Shown here piece after piece: positions 54,204 through 62,490 of a stretch of 64,000 nucleotides of DNA (positions within the stretch are counted from its first letter, which is position 1; each line of letters begins with the position of its first letter). The DNA comes from Cereibacter_A azotoformans (lineage in GTDB: Bacteria > Pseudomonadota > Alphaproteobacteria > Rhodobacterales > Rhodobacteraceae): NCBI RefSeq assembly GCF_003050905.1, contig NZ_QAOT01000011.1; one strand, given 5' to 3'. A model generated the notes under the pieces. It saw only the letters and a list, made by a program, of their open reading frames with translations, was not told the DNA's origin and did not search any database. Position numbers and translations under genes: made by a program.

Positions 54204-56840
54204 TCAGAACGCGGGCTTGGTCTGCCGCCGCCGCTGGAGGGCCACGACGAGACCCAGAAGCAGCAGCGCCGGAATGTAGAAGAGCTGCTTCGGCGGCCGG
54301 TCGGCCGGACTCTGAAGCGTGGTCACCTCGACCCGTTCGGCCCCGTAGAAGTCGAAGCCCTGCAGCCGCTGCTGGTAGTCGGTGCCGAACATCGGCTCGT
54401 CCATGAAGAGCCGGCCGTCCTCGGGCAGCAGAAACAGGCCCGCGGCCTCGGCACGGCCCGTTTCCGGTGCCTCTTCCGCGATCGTGTGGACCACCGTCAG
54501 GCGCGTGGGTCGGCCGGTGGTGAAGTCGGGGCCGGAGACCACGAAACGCACCGTCTCGCCCGGCTCGGCGGCATCGAAGGCCTGCGCCAGTTCGGTCGGG
54601 GGGCGCTCCTCGAAGCGGGGCATGATCCGGTCGAGCCAGAAGCCGGGCACGAAGAGGGTGAAGGCCACGAGGAGGAGCGCCGCGCTCTCCCACAGGCGCG
54701 AGGGAGCGAGGAAATAGCCCTGCGTCGCCGCCGCGAAGAGCAGCATGGCGATCGTGGCCACGACGAAGATCCCCGCGGCCTGCAGCAGTCCGGCCCATGT
54801 TCCGAGATCGACCCCGTAGAGGATGAGCGTGGGATTGTAGATGAAGAGGAACGGCAGCGCCGCCGTCCGCATCGAGTAGAAGAAGGCGGTGAAGCCGGTC
54901 TTGATCGGATCGCCGCCCGAGACGGCCGCGGCGGCAAAGCTCGCGAGGCCGACGGGCGGGGTCACGTCGGCCATGATCCCGAAGTAGAACACGAACAGGT
55001 GCGCCGCGATCAGCGGCACGATGAGCCCCTCCTGCGCGCCCAGCGTCACGACGACGGAGGCCATCAGCGAGGAGACGACGATGTAGTTGGCCGTCGTGGG
55101 CAGGCCCATGCCGAGGACCAGCGAGAACAGGCCCACGAGCAGGAGCATGATGAAGAGATGGCCACCCGAGAGCATCTCGACGAGGCCGGCCAGCTCGGTT
55201 CCGATCGGGGTCTTGGTGACGGTCGCCACGATGATGCCCGCCGCGGCGGTGGCGACACCGATGCCGATCATGTTGCGCGCCCCGGCGATCATCCCCTCGA
55301 TCAGGTCGCCGAACCCCGCCCGAAGCGCCTGCCCCGCATCCTCGCCCCGAAACAGCGCCTTGAGCGGCCGCTGGGTCACGATGATGAAGAGCATGACGGC
55401 CACGGCGTAGAAGGCCGACTTGCCGGGCGACTGCATCTCGATCATCAGGAACCAGACGAGGACGAGGATCGGCAGCAGGTAGTGCAGCCCGGTCGGAAAG
55501 ACCTCGGCCACGCTCGGCAGCCGGATCTGGCGCGCGTTCGGATCATCGAGAGCCAGATCGGGCCGGCGGGCCGAGGTGCGCACCATGAGCACATAGGCCA
55601 GACCGAGCACCGCCAGCACCAGCCAATCCGAGATGCCGGGCGCTGCGCCGCGCAGGGCCTGGATGGCCCAGACGAGGCCCGTGAAGGCGAGGCCGGTCAC
55701 CACGAAGCCGGCGGCGATCTTGGCAAACATCCGCCCGAGGTTGACCGCCGGACCGAGGGCCGGCATGTCCAGCTTCAGCGCCTCGAGATGCACGATATAG
55801 ACCAGCGCGATGTAGGAGATCACCGCCGGAATGAAGGCGTGCTTGATCACCTCGACGTAGGAGATGCCGACGAACTCGACCATCAGGAAGGCCGCTGCCC
55901 CCATGACCGGCGGCATGATCTGGCCATTGACCGACGAGGCGACCTCGACCGCGCCCGCCTTCTCGGACGAGAAGCCCACGCGCTTCATCAGCGGAATGGT
56001 GAAGGTGCCCGTGGTCACCACATTGGCGATCGACGAGCCGGAGATGAGGCCGGTCATGGCCGAGCCCACGACGGCGGCCTTTGCCGGGCCGCCCCGGAGC
56101 GCGCCGAGGCCCGCGAAGGCGAGCTGGATGAAGTAGTTGCCGGCACCTGCCTTGTCGAGCAGCGCGCCGAAGAGCACGAAGAGGAAGACGAAGGCCGTCG
56201 AGACACCCAGCGGGATCCCGAAGACGCCGTTCGTGTCGAGCCATTGCGCATTGACAATGGAGGTGAAGGACAGGCCGGAGTGGGCGATGATGTCGGGGAT
56301 GAGCCACCCCTGCCCCATCCAGGCGTAGAGGAGAAAGACCGCCCCCACGATCGTCAGGGCGGGCCCGAGTGCCCGACGTGACGCCTCGAGCAAGAGCACG
56401 ATCCCGACGGCGCCCACGAAGATCTGCGTCTGGGTGGGCAGACCCGCCCGCGCCGTCGCCGCCAGTTCGCGGGAGAAGAGGAACACATAGAAGGCGCAGC
56501 CCGCCCCCGCGATGGCCAGCACCCAGTCGAGGATGGGCACCCTGTCTCGGGGTGAAGACTTGAGCGCGGGATAGGCGAGGAAGGCCAGCAGCATCGCAAA
56601 GGCGAGATGAACCGGCCGGGTCTGGGACGAGTTCAGCACCGGCAGATACTGCCCGAACCAGAGTTGCGGTTGCGCGATCCAGAGCTGGAACAGCGACCAC
56701 AGGAATGCGGTGGTGGCAATGAGGATCGCCACGATCCGGTTCGAGGGATTTCGGCCTCCGCTGTCGGTGCTCGCGACGAGATCCTGAAGCTCCTCGTCGG
56801 TGAAGCTGCGGCCACTCTTCTTCTGGCTCTCGTTGGTCAT
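54204..56840 (-). CDS. TRAP transporter fused 4TM/12TM permease (TAXI type)
   Basis: 878 residues and about 18 membrane helices: DctQ-like small subunit and DctM-like large subunit in one chain, then a C-terminal DUF3394-like domain (~720-860) with EPGETVRFVVSGPDFTTGRPTR. Uses an ion gradient to import the ligand delivered by the TAXI binding protein encoded upstream. Start ATG at 56840 after AGGAGGGA. Confidence 0.92.
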   Translation of the reverse strand: MTNESQKKSGRSFTDEELQDLVASTDSGGRNPSNRIVAILIATTAFLWSLFQLWIAQPQLWFGQYLPVLNSSQTRPVHLAFAMLLAFLAYPALKSSPRDRVPILDWVLAIAGAGCAFYVFLFSRELAATARAGLPTQTQIFVGAVGIVLLLEASRRALGPALTIVGAVFLLYAWMGQGWLIPDIIAHSGLSFTSIVNAQWLDTNGVFGIPLGVSTAFVFLFVLFGALLDKAGAGNYFIQLAFAGLGALRGGPAKAAVVGSAMTGLISGSSIANVVTTGTFTIPLMKRVGFSSEKAGAVEVASSVNGQIMPPVMGAAAFLMVEFVGISYVEVIKHAFIPAVISYIALVYIVHLEALKLDMPALGPAVNLGRMFAKIAAGFVVTGLAFTGLVWAIQALRGAAPGISDWLVLAVLGLAYVLMVRTSARRPDLALDDPNARQIRLPSVAEVFPTGLHYLLPILVLVWFLMIEMQSPGKSAFYAVAVMLFIIVTQRPLKALFRGEDAGQALRAGFGDLIEGMIAGARNMIGIGVATAAAGIIVATVTKTPIGTELAGLVEMLSGGHLFIMLLLVGLFSLVLGMGLPTTANYIVVSSLMASVVVTLGAQEGLIVPLIAAHLFVFYFGIMADVTPPVGLASFAAAAVSGGDPIKTGFTAFFYSMRTAALPFLFIYNPTLILYGVDLGTWAGLLQAAGIFVVATIAMLLFAAATQGYFLAPSRLWESAALLLVAFTLFVPGFWLDRIMPRFEERPPTELAQAFDAAEPGETVRFVVSGPDFTTGRPTRLTVVHTIAEEAPETGRAEAAGLFLLPEDGRLFMDEPMFGTDYQQRLQGFDFYGAERVEVTTLQSPADRPPKQLFYIPALLLLGLVVALQRRRQTKPAF

Positions 56841-56918
56841 GCGTCCCTCCTGCGCGAAAGGCCGCCGCAGCCCTGGCATGCGACGGCCCGGTGATCCGGG
56901 GCCCTCAGGCCCGCGGGA

Positions 56919-57893
56919 TCATTGGATGAGGCCCGCCTCGCGGAAGTACTTCTCGGCGCCCGGATGGAGGGGGGCAGAGAGACCGTCGCTGACCATCTCG
57001 GCCGGATCAAGCTCGGCAAAGGCCGGATGGAGGCCGCGGAACTGCTCGATGTCCGAGAAGACCGCCTTGACCAGCGCATAGACCACATCGTCCGGCGTAT
57101 TGGCCGAGGTGACGAGCGTGGCGCCGACGCCGAAGGTCTGCACGTCCTCGGCATTGCCGCGATACATCCCGCCGGGGATCGTGGCCTTGCGATAGTAGGG
57201 ATGCTCGTCCACGAGCTTGTCCACCGCCTCGCCCGCCACGTTCACCAGGACCGCCTCGCAGGCCGTCGTGGCTTCCTGGATCGAGCCCGAGGGGTGACCC
57301 ACGGTATAGACCATCGCGTCGATGTTGTTGTCGCACAGGGCCTGGCTCTGCTCGCCCGCCTGCAGCTCGGAGGTCAGGGTGAAGTCACCCATCGTCCAGC
57401 CCAGTTCGCCCATCAGCACTTCCATCGTGTCGCGCTGCCCCGAACCGGGGTTGCCGACATTGACGCGCTTGCCCTTGAGATCCTCGAAGTCGGCAATCCC
57501 GGCATCGGCGCGGGCCACCACGGTAAAGGGCTCGGGGTGCAGCGAGAAGACCGACCGCAGTTCGGGATAGGCGCCCTGCTCGGCAAAGGTGCCCTCGCCC
57601 TCGAGGGCCTTGAACTGCACGTCGGACTGCGCCACGCCGAACTCGAGCTCGCCCGAGCGTACGGCGTTGACGTTATAGACCGAGCCGCCCGTGCTCTCGA
57701 CCGCGCAGCGGATCCCGTGCTCGGCGCGCGTGCGCGACATCATCCGGCAGATCGCGCCGCCGGTCGGATAATAGACGCCGGTCACCGCGCCCGTTCCGAT
57801 CGAAATGAAATTCTCCTGGGCGAGGGCCGGCGCCGCCAGTATGGCGAGCGCCCCCGCAAGGGCACCGGCCAGAGCAGGTTTCCCTGTTCTCAT
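56919..57893 (-). CDS. TAXI-family TRAP transporter substrate-binding protein
   Basis: 324 residues with a signal peptide (cleavage near APALAQ) and the TAXI signature ISIGTGAVTGVYYPTGGAICRM at the mature N-terminus. GKRVNVGNPGSGQRDTMEVLM is the second conserved segment. Family members often bind glutamate or other carboxylates; here the ligand probably feeds the aminotransferase/BKACE pair. Start ATG at 57893, GGAGGA ahead. Confidence 0.92.
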   Translation of the reverse strand: MRTGKPALAGALAGALAILAAPALAQENFISIGTGAVTGVYYPTGGAICRMMSRTRAEHGIRCAVESTGGSVYNVNAVRSGELEFGVAQSDVQFKALEGEGTFAEQGAYPELRSVFSLHPEPFTVVARADAGIADFEDLKGKRVNVGNPGSGQRDTMEVLMGELGWTMGDFTLTSELQAGEQSQALCDNNIDAMVYTVGHPSGSIQEATTACEAVLVNVAGEAVDKLVDEHPYYRKATIPGGMYRGNAEDVQTFGVGATLVTSANTPDDVVYALVKAVFSDIEQFRGLHPAFAELDPAEMVSDGLSAPLHPGAEKYFREAGLIQ

Positions 57894-57956
57894 CTTGTTT
57901 TCCTCCTGTTGGTCTTGGCCTCGATGGGGTAATGCAATCGTGATATTTCCCGGCGA

Positions 57957-57980
57957 AGGACAATGCAAATGAATTGTCCT
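57957..57980. promoter_or_regulatory. 24-bp palindrome in the divergent TAXI-TRAP / RpiR promoter
   Basis: Perfect 8-base arms AGGACAAT and ATTGTCCT with the 8-base spacer GCAAATGA. It sits 64 bases upstream of the binding-protein start and 58 bases upstream of the RpiR start, consistent with a shared operator. Confidence 0.7.
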
Positions 57981-58037
57981 ACCGGGCGGGTTGCCTGGCA
58001 ACGCCCGTGGGCGGACAGGGAGGCAGGGCGCGGACGC

Positions 58038-58898
58038 ATGCAGCAGGAGACCGAGATCCGGCAGGCGCTGGCGCGCGTGGCATCGGGCGACGCGCCCATC
58101 CTCCGCGGCTTTGCGCTCTGGCTGCTCGACAACCTTGCGGCGGTGGCCTTCAACTCGATCCGCAGCCTTGCGGCGCAGGCGGGCACCAATCCCAACACGG
58201 TCACCCGCCTTGCGCGCGAATTGGGCTACGACGGCTACGACAGTTTTCGCGCGGCCGTGCGCGAGGTGGTGCAGCGACGCAACAGCCGCTACGGGGAACG
58301 GGCACAGGCGCTTCGCCACCGCTCGGGGGCGGACATCTGGGAAGAGGCGCTGGCCGCGAACCTCGTCAATGTCGAGGCCCTGTTCTCGGCCGAGGGGACG
58401 GAGCTGCTTGAGAGTTGCGTCGATCCCCTCCTGCTCGCGCGGCGCGTTCATACGATCGGCGTGCGGAGCTGCTTCGGCATCGCGCACTACTTCTCGTATG
58501 TCGGAGCGCGGGCCTTCTCGAACTTCATCGAGGTGCCGGTGACGCCGGGCGCGCTGCTCGATCAGGTCTCGGCCGCCACCTCCGAGGACATCGTGGTGGC
58601 GATCAGCTACGAGCATTATTCGGCCGAGGTCGTGCGCGCCTGTCATGTGGCGCGCCGCTGTGGCGCGCGGGTGCTGGCCTTGACGGACAGCCATTCCTCG
58701 CCGCTGGCACAGGACGCCTGGAAGGTGGTGCGCCTGCCCATGTCAGGGCCTCAGATCATGCCCTCGCTGACCTCTGCCTTCATCGCGGTCGAGTTGCTTC
58801 TCTCGGCAATGGCGGCGCGTTCACCCGATGCCGCGGCCCGCCTGCTTGCCTTCGAGGGACGGATGGAAAGGTTCGGCGGCTACATTCCCGGCCGCTGA
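58038..58898 (+). CDS. RpiR/MurR-family transcriptional regulator
   Basis: 286 residues. An N-terminal HTH_6 domain (NSIRSLAAQAGTNPNTVTRLARELGYDGYDSFR) precedes a SIS ligand domain (~125-265). The regulator is divergent from the TRAP catabolic unit, which it likely controls. The ATG at 57963 would put the palindromic operator inside the gene, so the ATG at 58038 is preferred. Confidence 0.88.
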   Translation: MQQETEIRQALARVASGDAPILRGFALWLLDNLAAVAFNSIRSLAAQAGTNPNTVTRLARELGYDGYDSFRAAVREVVQRRNSRYGERAQALRHRSGADIWEEALAANLVNVEALFSAEGTELLESCVDPLLLARRVHTIGVRSCFGIAHYFSYVGARAFSNFIEVPVTPGALLDQVSAATSEDIVVAISYEHYSAEVVRACHVARRCGARVLALTDSHSSPLAQDAWKVVRLPMSGPQIMPSLTSAFIAVELLLSAMAARSPDAAARLLAFEGRMERFGGYIPGR

Positions 58899-58937
58899 TC
58901 AGCGGCGCAGGTTTCGCGGCGATACCCGCCCGTGGGT

Positions 58938-59135
58938 TCAGGACCGCCGCTGCCGGGTCGCCTCTTCGATCTTGCGATCCGTCTTGTACTGGCTGAGCGC
59001 ATAGACCGACCAGATGGCCGCGGGCAGCCAGCCGATCAAGGTCAGCTGAAGGATCAGGCAAATGATGCCCGCAAAGGGACGTCCGATCGTGAAGAACTGA
59101 AGCCACGGAAGCAGGATGGCCAGGATGAGGCGCAT
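58938..59135 (-). CDS. YqaE/Pmp3-family small membrane protein
   Basis: 65 residues with two helices and the family sequence FAGIICLILQLTLIGWLPAAIWSVYAL. Pmp3-like peptides are linked to membrane potential and salt stress. The start ATG at 59135 precedes MRLILAILLPW; the longer frame from 59159 has a polar leader that does not fit. Confidence 0.88.
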   Translation of the reverse strand: MRLILAILLPWLQFFTIGRPFAGIICLILQLTLIGWLPAAIWSVYALSQYKTDRKIEEATRQRRS

Positions 59136-59448
59136 GTTGATGTCCTTGTGTCTGGGCACCTAATGTAGGAACGCCGAAGCGGGTTTCCAGCCTGTCACGC
59201 ATAGCCGGCCATGCGGTTTCGCGGCGAAACGGATAGCCGTTTCTCATCGTTCGATGTGGTGCGCAAAATCCGGGAGAATTGACGTTAAAAATCGCAACCC
59301 CTTGAACATAAACGACTTCGTGGCCCTGTATGTCGCGCTCCGGAGTCCCACGATTGCCGTCGCGCGAGCGGGAAGACCGTTCAGCAGAGTGTGCAACCTG
59401 GCATCTGGCTTGTCCACTGCTCTTCTGAACGGCCTGTGTGAGTTAACG
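59136..59448. other. Gene-free stretch beside parB
   Basis: No coding frame is convincing. It contains one parS-like element (59216-59230) and an A/T-rich patch around 59275-59310. It separates the YqaE gene from the 3' end of parB. Confidence 0.6.
59216..59230. repeat. parS-like palindrome, 15-base variant
   Basis: GTTTCGCGGCGAAAC, which equals the 16-base parS-like sites of this region with one central base missing. A further degenerate copy, GTTTCGCGGCGATAC, lies at 58911-58925. Confidence 0.5.
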
Positions 59449-60534
59449 CTACCGAAGTTTCGCCGGCGAAACCTTGCCGGACGCGAGGATCTTTCTCAGT
59501 TCCAGCGCAAGGCGCTGCGCAAGGCCTTCGTCCACCTCTTCGCCCTCGACCCGGAGCAGGAAGCCTCGCCCGTCAGCCGGACGCTCCACCTGCACCGCCG
59601 CGGCCAAAGGAACCTGTTTACGGGTCGGCCGCCCCCCGCGCGACGGATCGGGAGCCGTGCCCTCGGCGGCCTTCAACAGCGGCTCAAGGAGCGCCCATTC
59701 CGTCTCGGGATCCTGCCCGCGCCCCGTGGCCAGCGCCTCGCGCAATGCGCCGGCATAGCCCAGGCGCAGCGCATGCGCGAGCCTCAGGCCCGGCCGCTCG
59801 CCCAGCGTGGGCGCAAAGGCCAGCAGATCGCCGAGTTCCTCATGAACCAGTGCGAAACTGCGGATCTTCGACCGCTTCGCCTTGGAGGCAGAGCCGAACA
59901 GCACATCCACCGCCTCTTCCACAGAGTCGAACGCGCCCTGCCCGGCCGCCAGCGCCGCAATTCGGCCGCGCTCGTAGGGTGAGAGATCGGCGCGGATCTC
60001 GTTCTCTTCGACCATCGCAACATAGGCTGCGGACACATCGGCTGGCCGGCGGACGAGGGCGCGAATCCGGCCATAGGTCTCGTCGCCGGTGTCGGCATGA
60101 AGGGACCGCATGGCCCAGAGGCGCCGCCAGCCCGAGATAAGGCCGTAACGCTCCCCCTGCCCCTCCGGCCGCTCGAAAACCTCGACCGGCAGTCGCATGC
60201 CATGCGTGCGGATGGACGACCGAAGCTCGTCCATCTCCTCACCGTCGATCTTCAGCCGGTCCCGTGTGAGGTCATCCGCACGAATCTCGGACAGAGGGAT
60301 CTCGAGCAGGAGGAGTCCCTCGGCCTCGGCGCGGCGCAGCCTGGAGGCGTCCGCGCTGTCCTTGGCCGCCGCGGCGCGCTCGGCCGCGGGGAGGGGCGCC
60401 GCAAGCGCCGCCGCATCGGCGGCGACCTGCGCGATCGGGGGCCGGGTGCTGGCGGGGGTTTCGCGGGCGAAACCTGTCTCGAGTTCCTGAAGCTCTGCGG
60501 CCGAAGGCGCCTCAAGCCGTCTGCGCTTCGCCAT
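59449..60534 (-). CDS. parB: ParB/RepB-family partition protein
   Basis: 361 residues. A Lys/Arg-rich N-terminus is followed by a ParB N-domain with LISGWRRLWAMR (arginine patch, ~130-141; GERRxRA in canonical ParB), then the central HTH region ENEIRADLSPYERGRIAALAAGQG and a dimerisation domain. It binds parS and, with ParA, segregates the replicon. The start ATG at 60534 overlaps parA by 23 bases and has GGAGGCGAAG ahead. Two parS-like sites lie inside this gene. Confidence 0.9.
   Translation of the reverse strand: MAKRRRLEAPSAAELQELETGFARETPASTRPPIAQVAADAAALAAPLPAAERAAAAKDSADASRLRRAEAEGLLLLEIPLSEIRADDLTRDRLKIDGEEMDELRSSIRTHGMRLPVEVFERPEGQGERYGLISGWRRLWAMRSLHADTGDETYGRIRALVRRPADVSAAYVAMVEENEIRADLSPYERGRIAALAAGQGAFDSVEEAVDVLFGSASKAKRSKIRSFALVHEELGDLLAFAPTLGERPGLRLAHALRLGYAGALREALATGRGQDPETEWALLEPLLKAAEGTAPDPSRGGRPTRKQVPLAAAVQVERPADGRGFLLRVEGEEVDEGLAQRLALELRKILASGKVSPAKLR
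59457..59472. repeat. parS-like palindrome (perfect)
   Basis: GTTTCGCCGGCGAAAC, a perfect 16-base palindrome inside the last codons of parB. Confidence 0.75.
60458..60473. repeat. parS-like site
   Basis: GTTTCGCGGGCGAAAC inside the 5' part of parB; identical to the site at 62025-62040 and one base different from the perfect palindrome at 59457. Confidence 0.75.
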
Positions 60535-61918
60535 TCTTCGCCTCCTTCTCCTCCATTGCCTGATCGCGCCACCAGGATCCGATGAGGATCTCCTTGAACT
60601 CCGCATAGGTCCGGTCGAACGTCTCGCGGCCCCGCACATAGGTTTCGCGGTTGAAATCCCGGTAGTCCGCCTCGTAGATCCCGTTTACCTGCTCGCCCGC
60701 CTGGCCCACCAGCGCGGTGAAGTCCTGACGGTAGGCGTTCATGAAGTCGCCGAAGTAGGCCTGAACCACATTGGCAAGATCGGTCTGCTGGTTCGCATCG
60801 AACCGGGTGATGAGCGCCCGCACCACGTCCCACTCGAACTTCATCTCGGGCAGACCCGCCGCCCGCCGGGCGGCGTTCTCTCCGTCCTCGATGGAGGCAA
60901 AGGTCGAATAGAGCATGTCGAAGAAGCGCCCGGTGGAATCGAATTCGAGGAAGGAGGCTCCAAGGGGCACGAGCAGGATGTCCGCTGCCGCGAGCGCATT
61001 GATCGTAAGGTACCCAAGTGCAGGAGGCGTATCGAGCAGGATGACATCGTAATCCCGCAGCAGACCCTCGCGATCGAGGAACCCTGTCAGTGCGTCCCAC
61101 AAGGGCCAGCGGCGAAGCATCATCCTCCAGACAGGCACCTGGAACTCGGCCCAGTAGAGGTTCAGCTGCGCACCGATCAGGTCGATGTTGGGCCAGTGCG
61201 TTTTCTGCACGACGTCGGAGGCGGTGATCTTCAGCGCCTCGGTCAGCGTCTCATCGAGGGGCAGGGGGGCTTCCCCCTTTGCCTCGCGGACCTCGTTCTC
61301 CTCCTGAACATGAAGCGCGTAGTCCTTGGCCAGAAGCGGGAAGACCGTCTGCCACTCGTCGGCGACTTTGCCCCCCATGATCGAGGTCATCGAGCCTTGG
61401 CTGTCGAGGTCGATCACGAGCACCCGGTAGCCGTCGAGCGCGGCCGACATGGCGAGATGGGCCGCCGTCGAGGTCTTGCCGACCCCTCCCTTGAAGTTTG
61501 CGACGGCCACCACCTTCGCCGGCAGACCCTTTGGCCGGTACGGGCGGTATTCCTTCTTCGCCGCACCCTCTTCGGCAAAGAAGTTTCGCAGCGCGATGAC
61601 CTCTTCCAGCGTGAACCACTTGGCTCCGCCCTCGCCCTCGCCCTGCGGAAGGTCGGGATTGTTGCGCAGCACCCTCCGCAGGTGAGACGATGCGACGGGA
61701 ATCAGATATCGGCAGATCTCCCAGGTCGAGAACTTGCGCAGCCTTTTCTTGCCGTCAGGCGCGTATCCCTTGCGTGCGAGATCATCTCGACCGCGCGCGC
61801 AGAAGGCGGCGGCTTTGGCGAATCGTGTGGTGTCCACCGGCTTGCCCAGCTTCGACGCGGCGTTCGCCGGATCGAGGTTGAAGTAAGGCGGCAACGGGAG
61901 GTCCGTCTTGCGGTTCAT
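60512..61918 (-). CDS. parA: ParA/RepA-family partition ATPase
   Basis: 468 residues. An N-terminal helix-turn-helix extension (~1-125; STWEICRYLIPVASSHLRR) is typical of plasmid ParA proteins that repress their own operon. The deviant Walker A is NFKGGVGKTS (~143-152), Walker A' lies in VLVIDLDSQGSMT, and Walker B in VILLDTPPALG. It drives segregation with ParB. Transcribed away from the origin region; divergent from the initiator gene. Confidence 0.93.
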   Translation of the reverse strand: MNRKTDLPLPPYFNLDPANAASKLGKPVDTTRFAKAAAFCARGRDDLARKGYAPDGKKRLRKFSTWEICRYLIPVASSHLRRVLRNNPDLPQGEGEGGAKWFTLEEVIALRNFFAEEGAAKKEYRPYRPKGLPAKVVAVANFKGGVGKTSTAAHLAMSAALDGYRVLVIDLDSQGSMTSIMGGKVADEWQTVFPLLAKDYALHVQEENEVREAKGEAPLPLDETLTEALKITASDVVQKTHWPNIDLIGAQLNLYWAEFQVPVWRMMLRRWPLWDALTGFLDREGLLRDYDVILLDTPPALGYLTINALAAADILLVPLGASFLEFDSTGRFFDMLYSTFASIEDGENAARRAAGLPEMKFEWDVVRALITRFDANQQTDLANVVQAYFGDFMNAYRQDFTALVGQAGEQVNGIYEADYRDFNRETYVRGRETFDRTYAEFKEILIGSWWRDQAMEEKEAKNGEAQTA

Positions 61919-62024
61919 GTGCGGCTCTCTGCTCGATGTCTCATGTTTGGTTGCCTGTTGCCGAAACTATGGCACATCACGGGCGGGGCGGGAACCTGCT
62001 TCGGATGCCGGCCTCGAAGAGGAG

Positions 62025-62040
62025 GTTTCGCGGGCGAAAC
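62025..62040. repeat. parS-like site upstream of parA
   Basis: GTTTCGCGGGCGAAAC, 107 bases upstream of the parA start. By position it may serve both as centromere and as an operator of the parAB operon. Confidence 0.75.
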
Positions 62041-62158
62041 CGGGCCTTAGGCTCCTTTCCATACGCAGAAGTGGACATCAAAGCTTGTCTGTTCTTTCAG
62101 AACTTGAGAGTCTTTGGCGGCGGGAAAAGATTATCTATCAGTAGGTTGAAGCTCAAGA

Positions 62159-62262
62159 GGTACCTGTTTGCGGGCCGTCAGGCACCCGGATGCAGGACGA
62201 AAGGAACCCGTTCCCGGGCGCCGGGGTCTCCGATTCCGGGATCGTACGGACCCGTATGCGGT
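62159..62262 (+). repeat. Five tandem iterons with exact 22-bp period (replication origin)
   Basis: 16-base cores start at 62159, 62181, 62203, 62225 and 62247, always 22 bases apart: GGTACCTGTTTGCGGG, GGCACCCGGATGCAGG, GGAACCCGTTCCCGGG, GGTCTCCGATTCCGGG and CGGACCCGTATGCGGT. Consensus GGNNCCYGNTTNCGGG. A 22-base period (two helical turns) is typical of origins bound by Rep_3 initiators. An A/T-rich segment (62041-62158) lies on the parA side and could be the unwinding region. No clear DnaA box was found. Confidence 0.8.
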
Positions 62263-62384
62263 CCAGATTCGCGATGATTCGGTGCTTGAGGGGGTCGAAG
62301 GCCACAAAGGAAGCCAAGCGCGGAGGTATCGAGATCGGCCCATCCCGTAAATTGGTGCCTTAACCGGCGTTACGGCTCGCGAAA

Positions 62385-62400
62385 GGCACCCGTTTGCGGG
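62385..62400 (+). repeat. Isolated iteron upstream of the initiator gene
   Basis: GGCACCCGTTTGCGGG, the best match to the iteron consensus, 91 bases before the initiator start. Related but degenerate copies are at 62354 (GGTGCCTTAACCGG), 62421 (GGTACCTCGCACCGG) and 62446 (GGTTCCTTTTCCGG). These may be sites for autoregulation of the initiator. Confidence 0.65.
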
Positions 62401-62490
62401 AGCCGAAGCCAGGGCTCAATGGTACCTCGCACCGGCTTGAGGCGGGGTTCCTTTTCCGGCATGATAAGGCCGAGCAGAAAGAGGCAGGGC

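Noticed and set aside
52521..56381. A 1286-codon open frame on the plus strand across the aminotransferase, Usp and TRAP genes
   Set aside because: It is antisense to three well-supported genes, is His/Arg/Gly-rich with no recognisable domain, and arises from high-GC third positions lacking stops.
62130..62140. TTATCTATCA as a DnaA box near the iterons
   Set aside because: It departs from TTWTNCACA in the essential 3' half; no second copy is nearby.
62131..62343. Short frames inside the iteron region
   Set aside because: They have no ribosome-binding site or protein-like composition and are explained by the iteron repeats.
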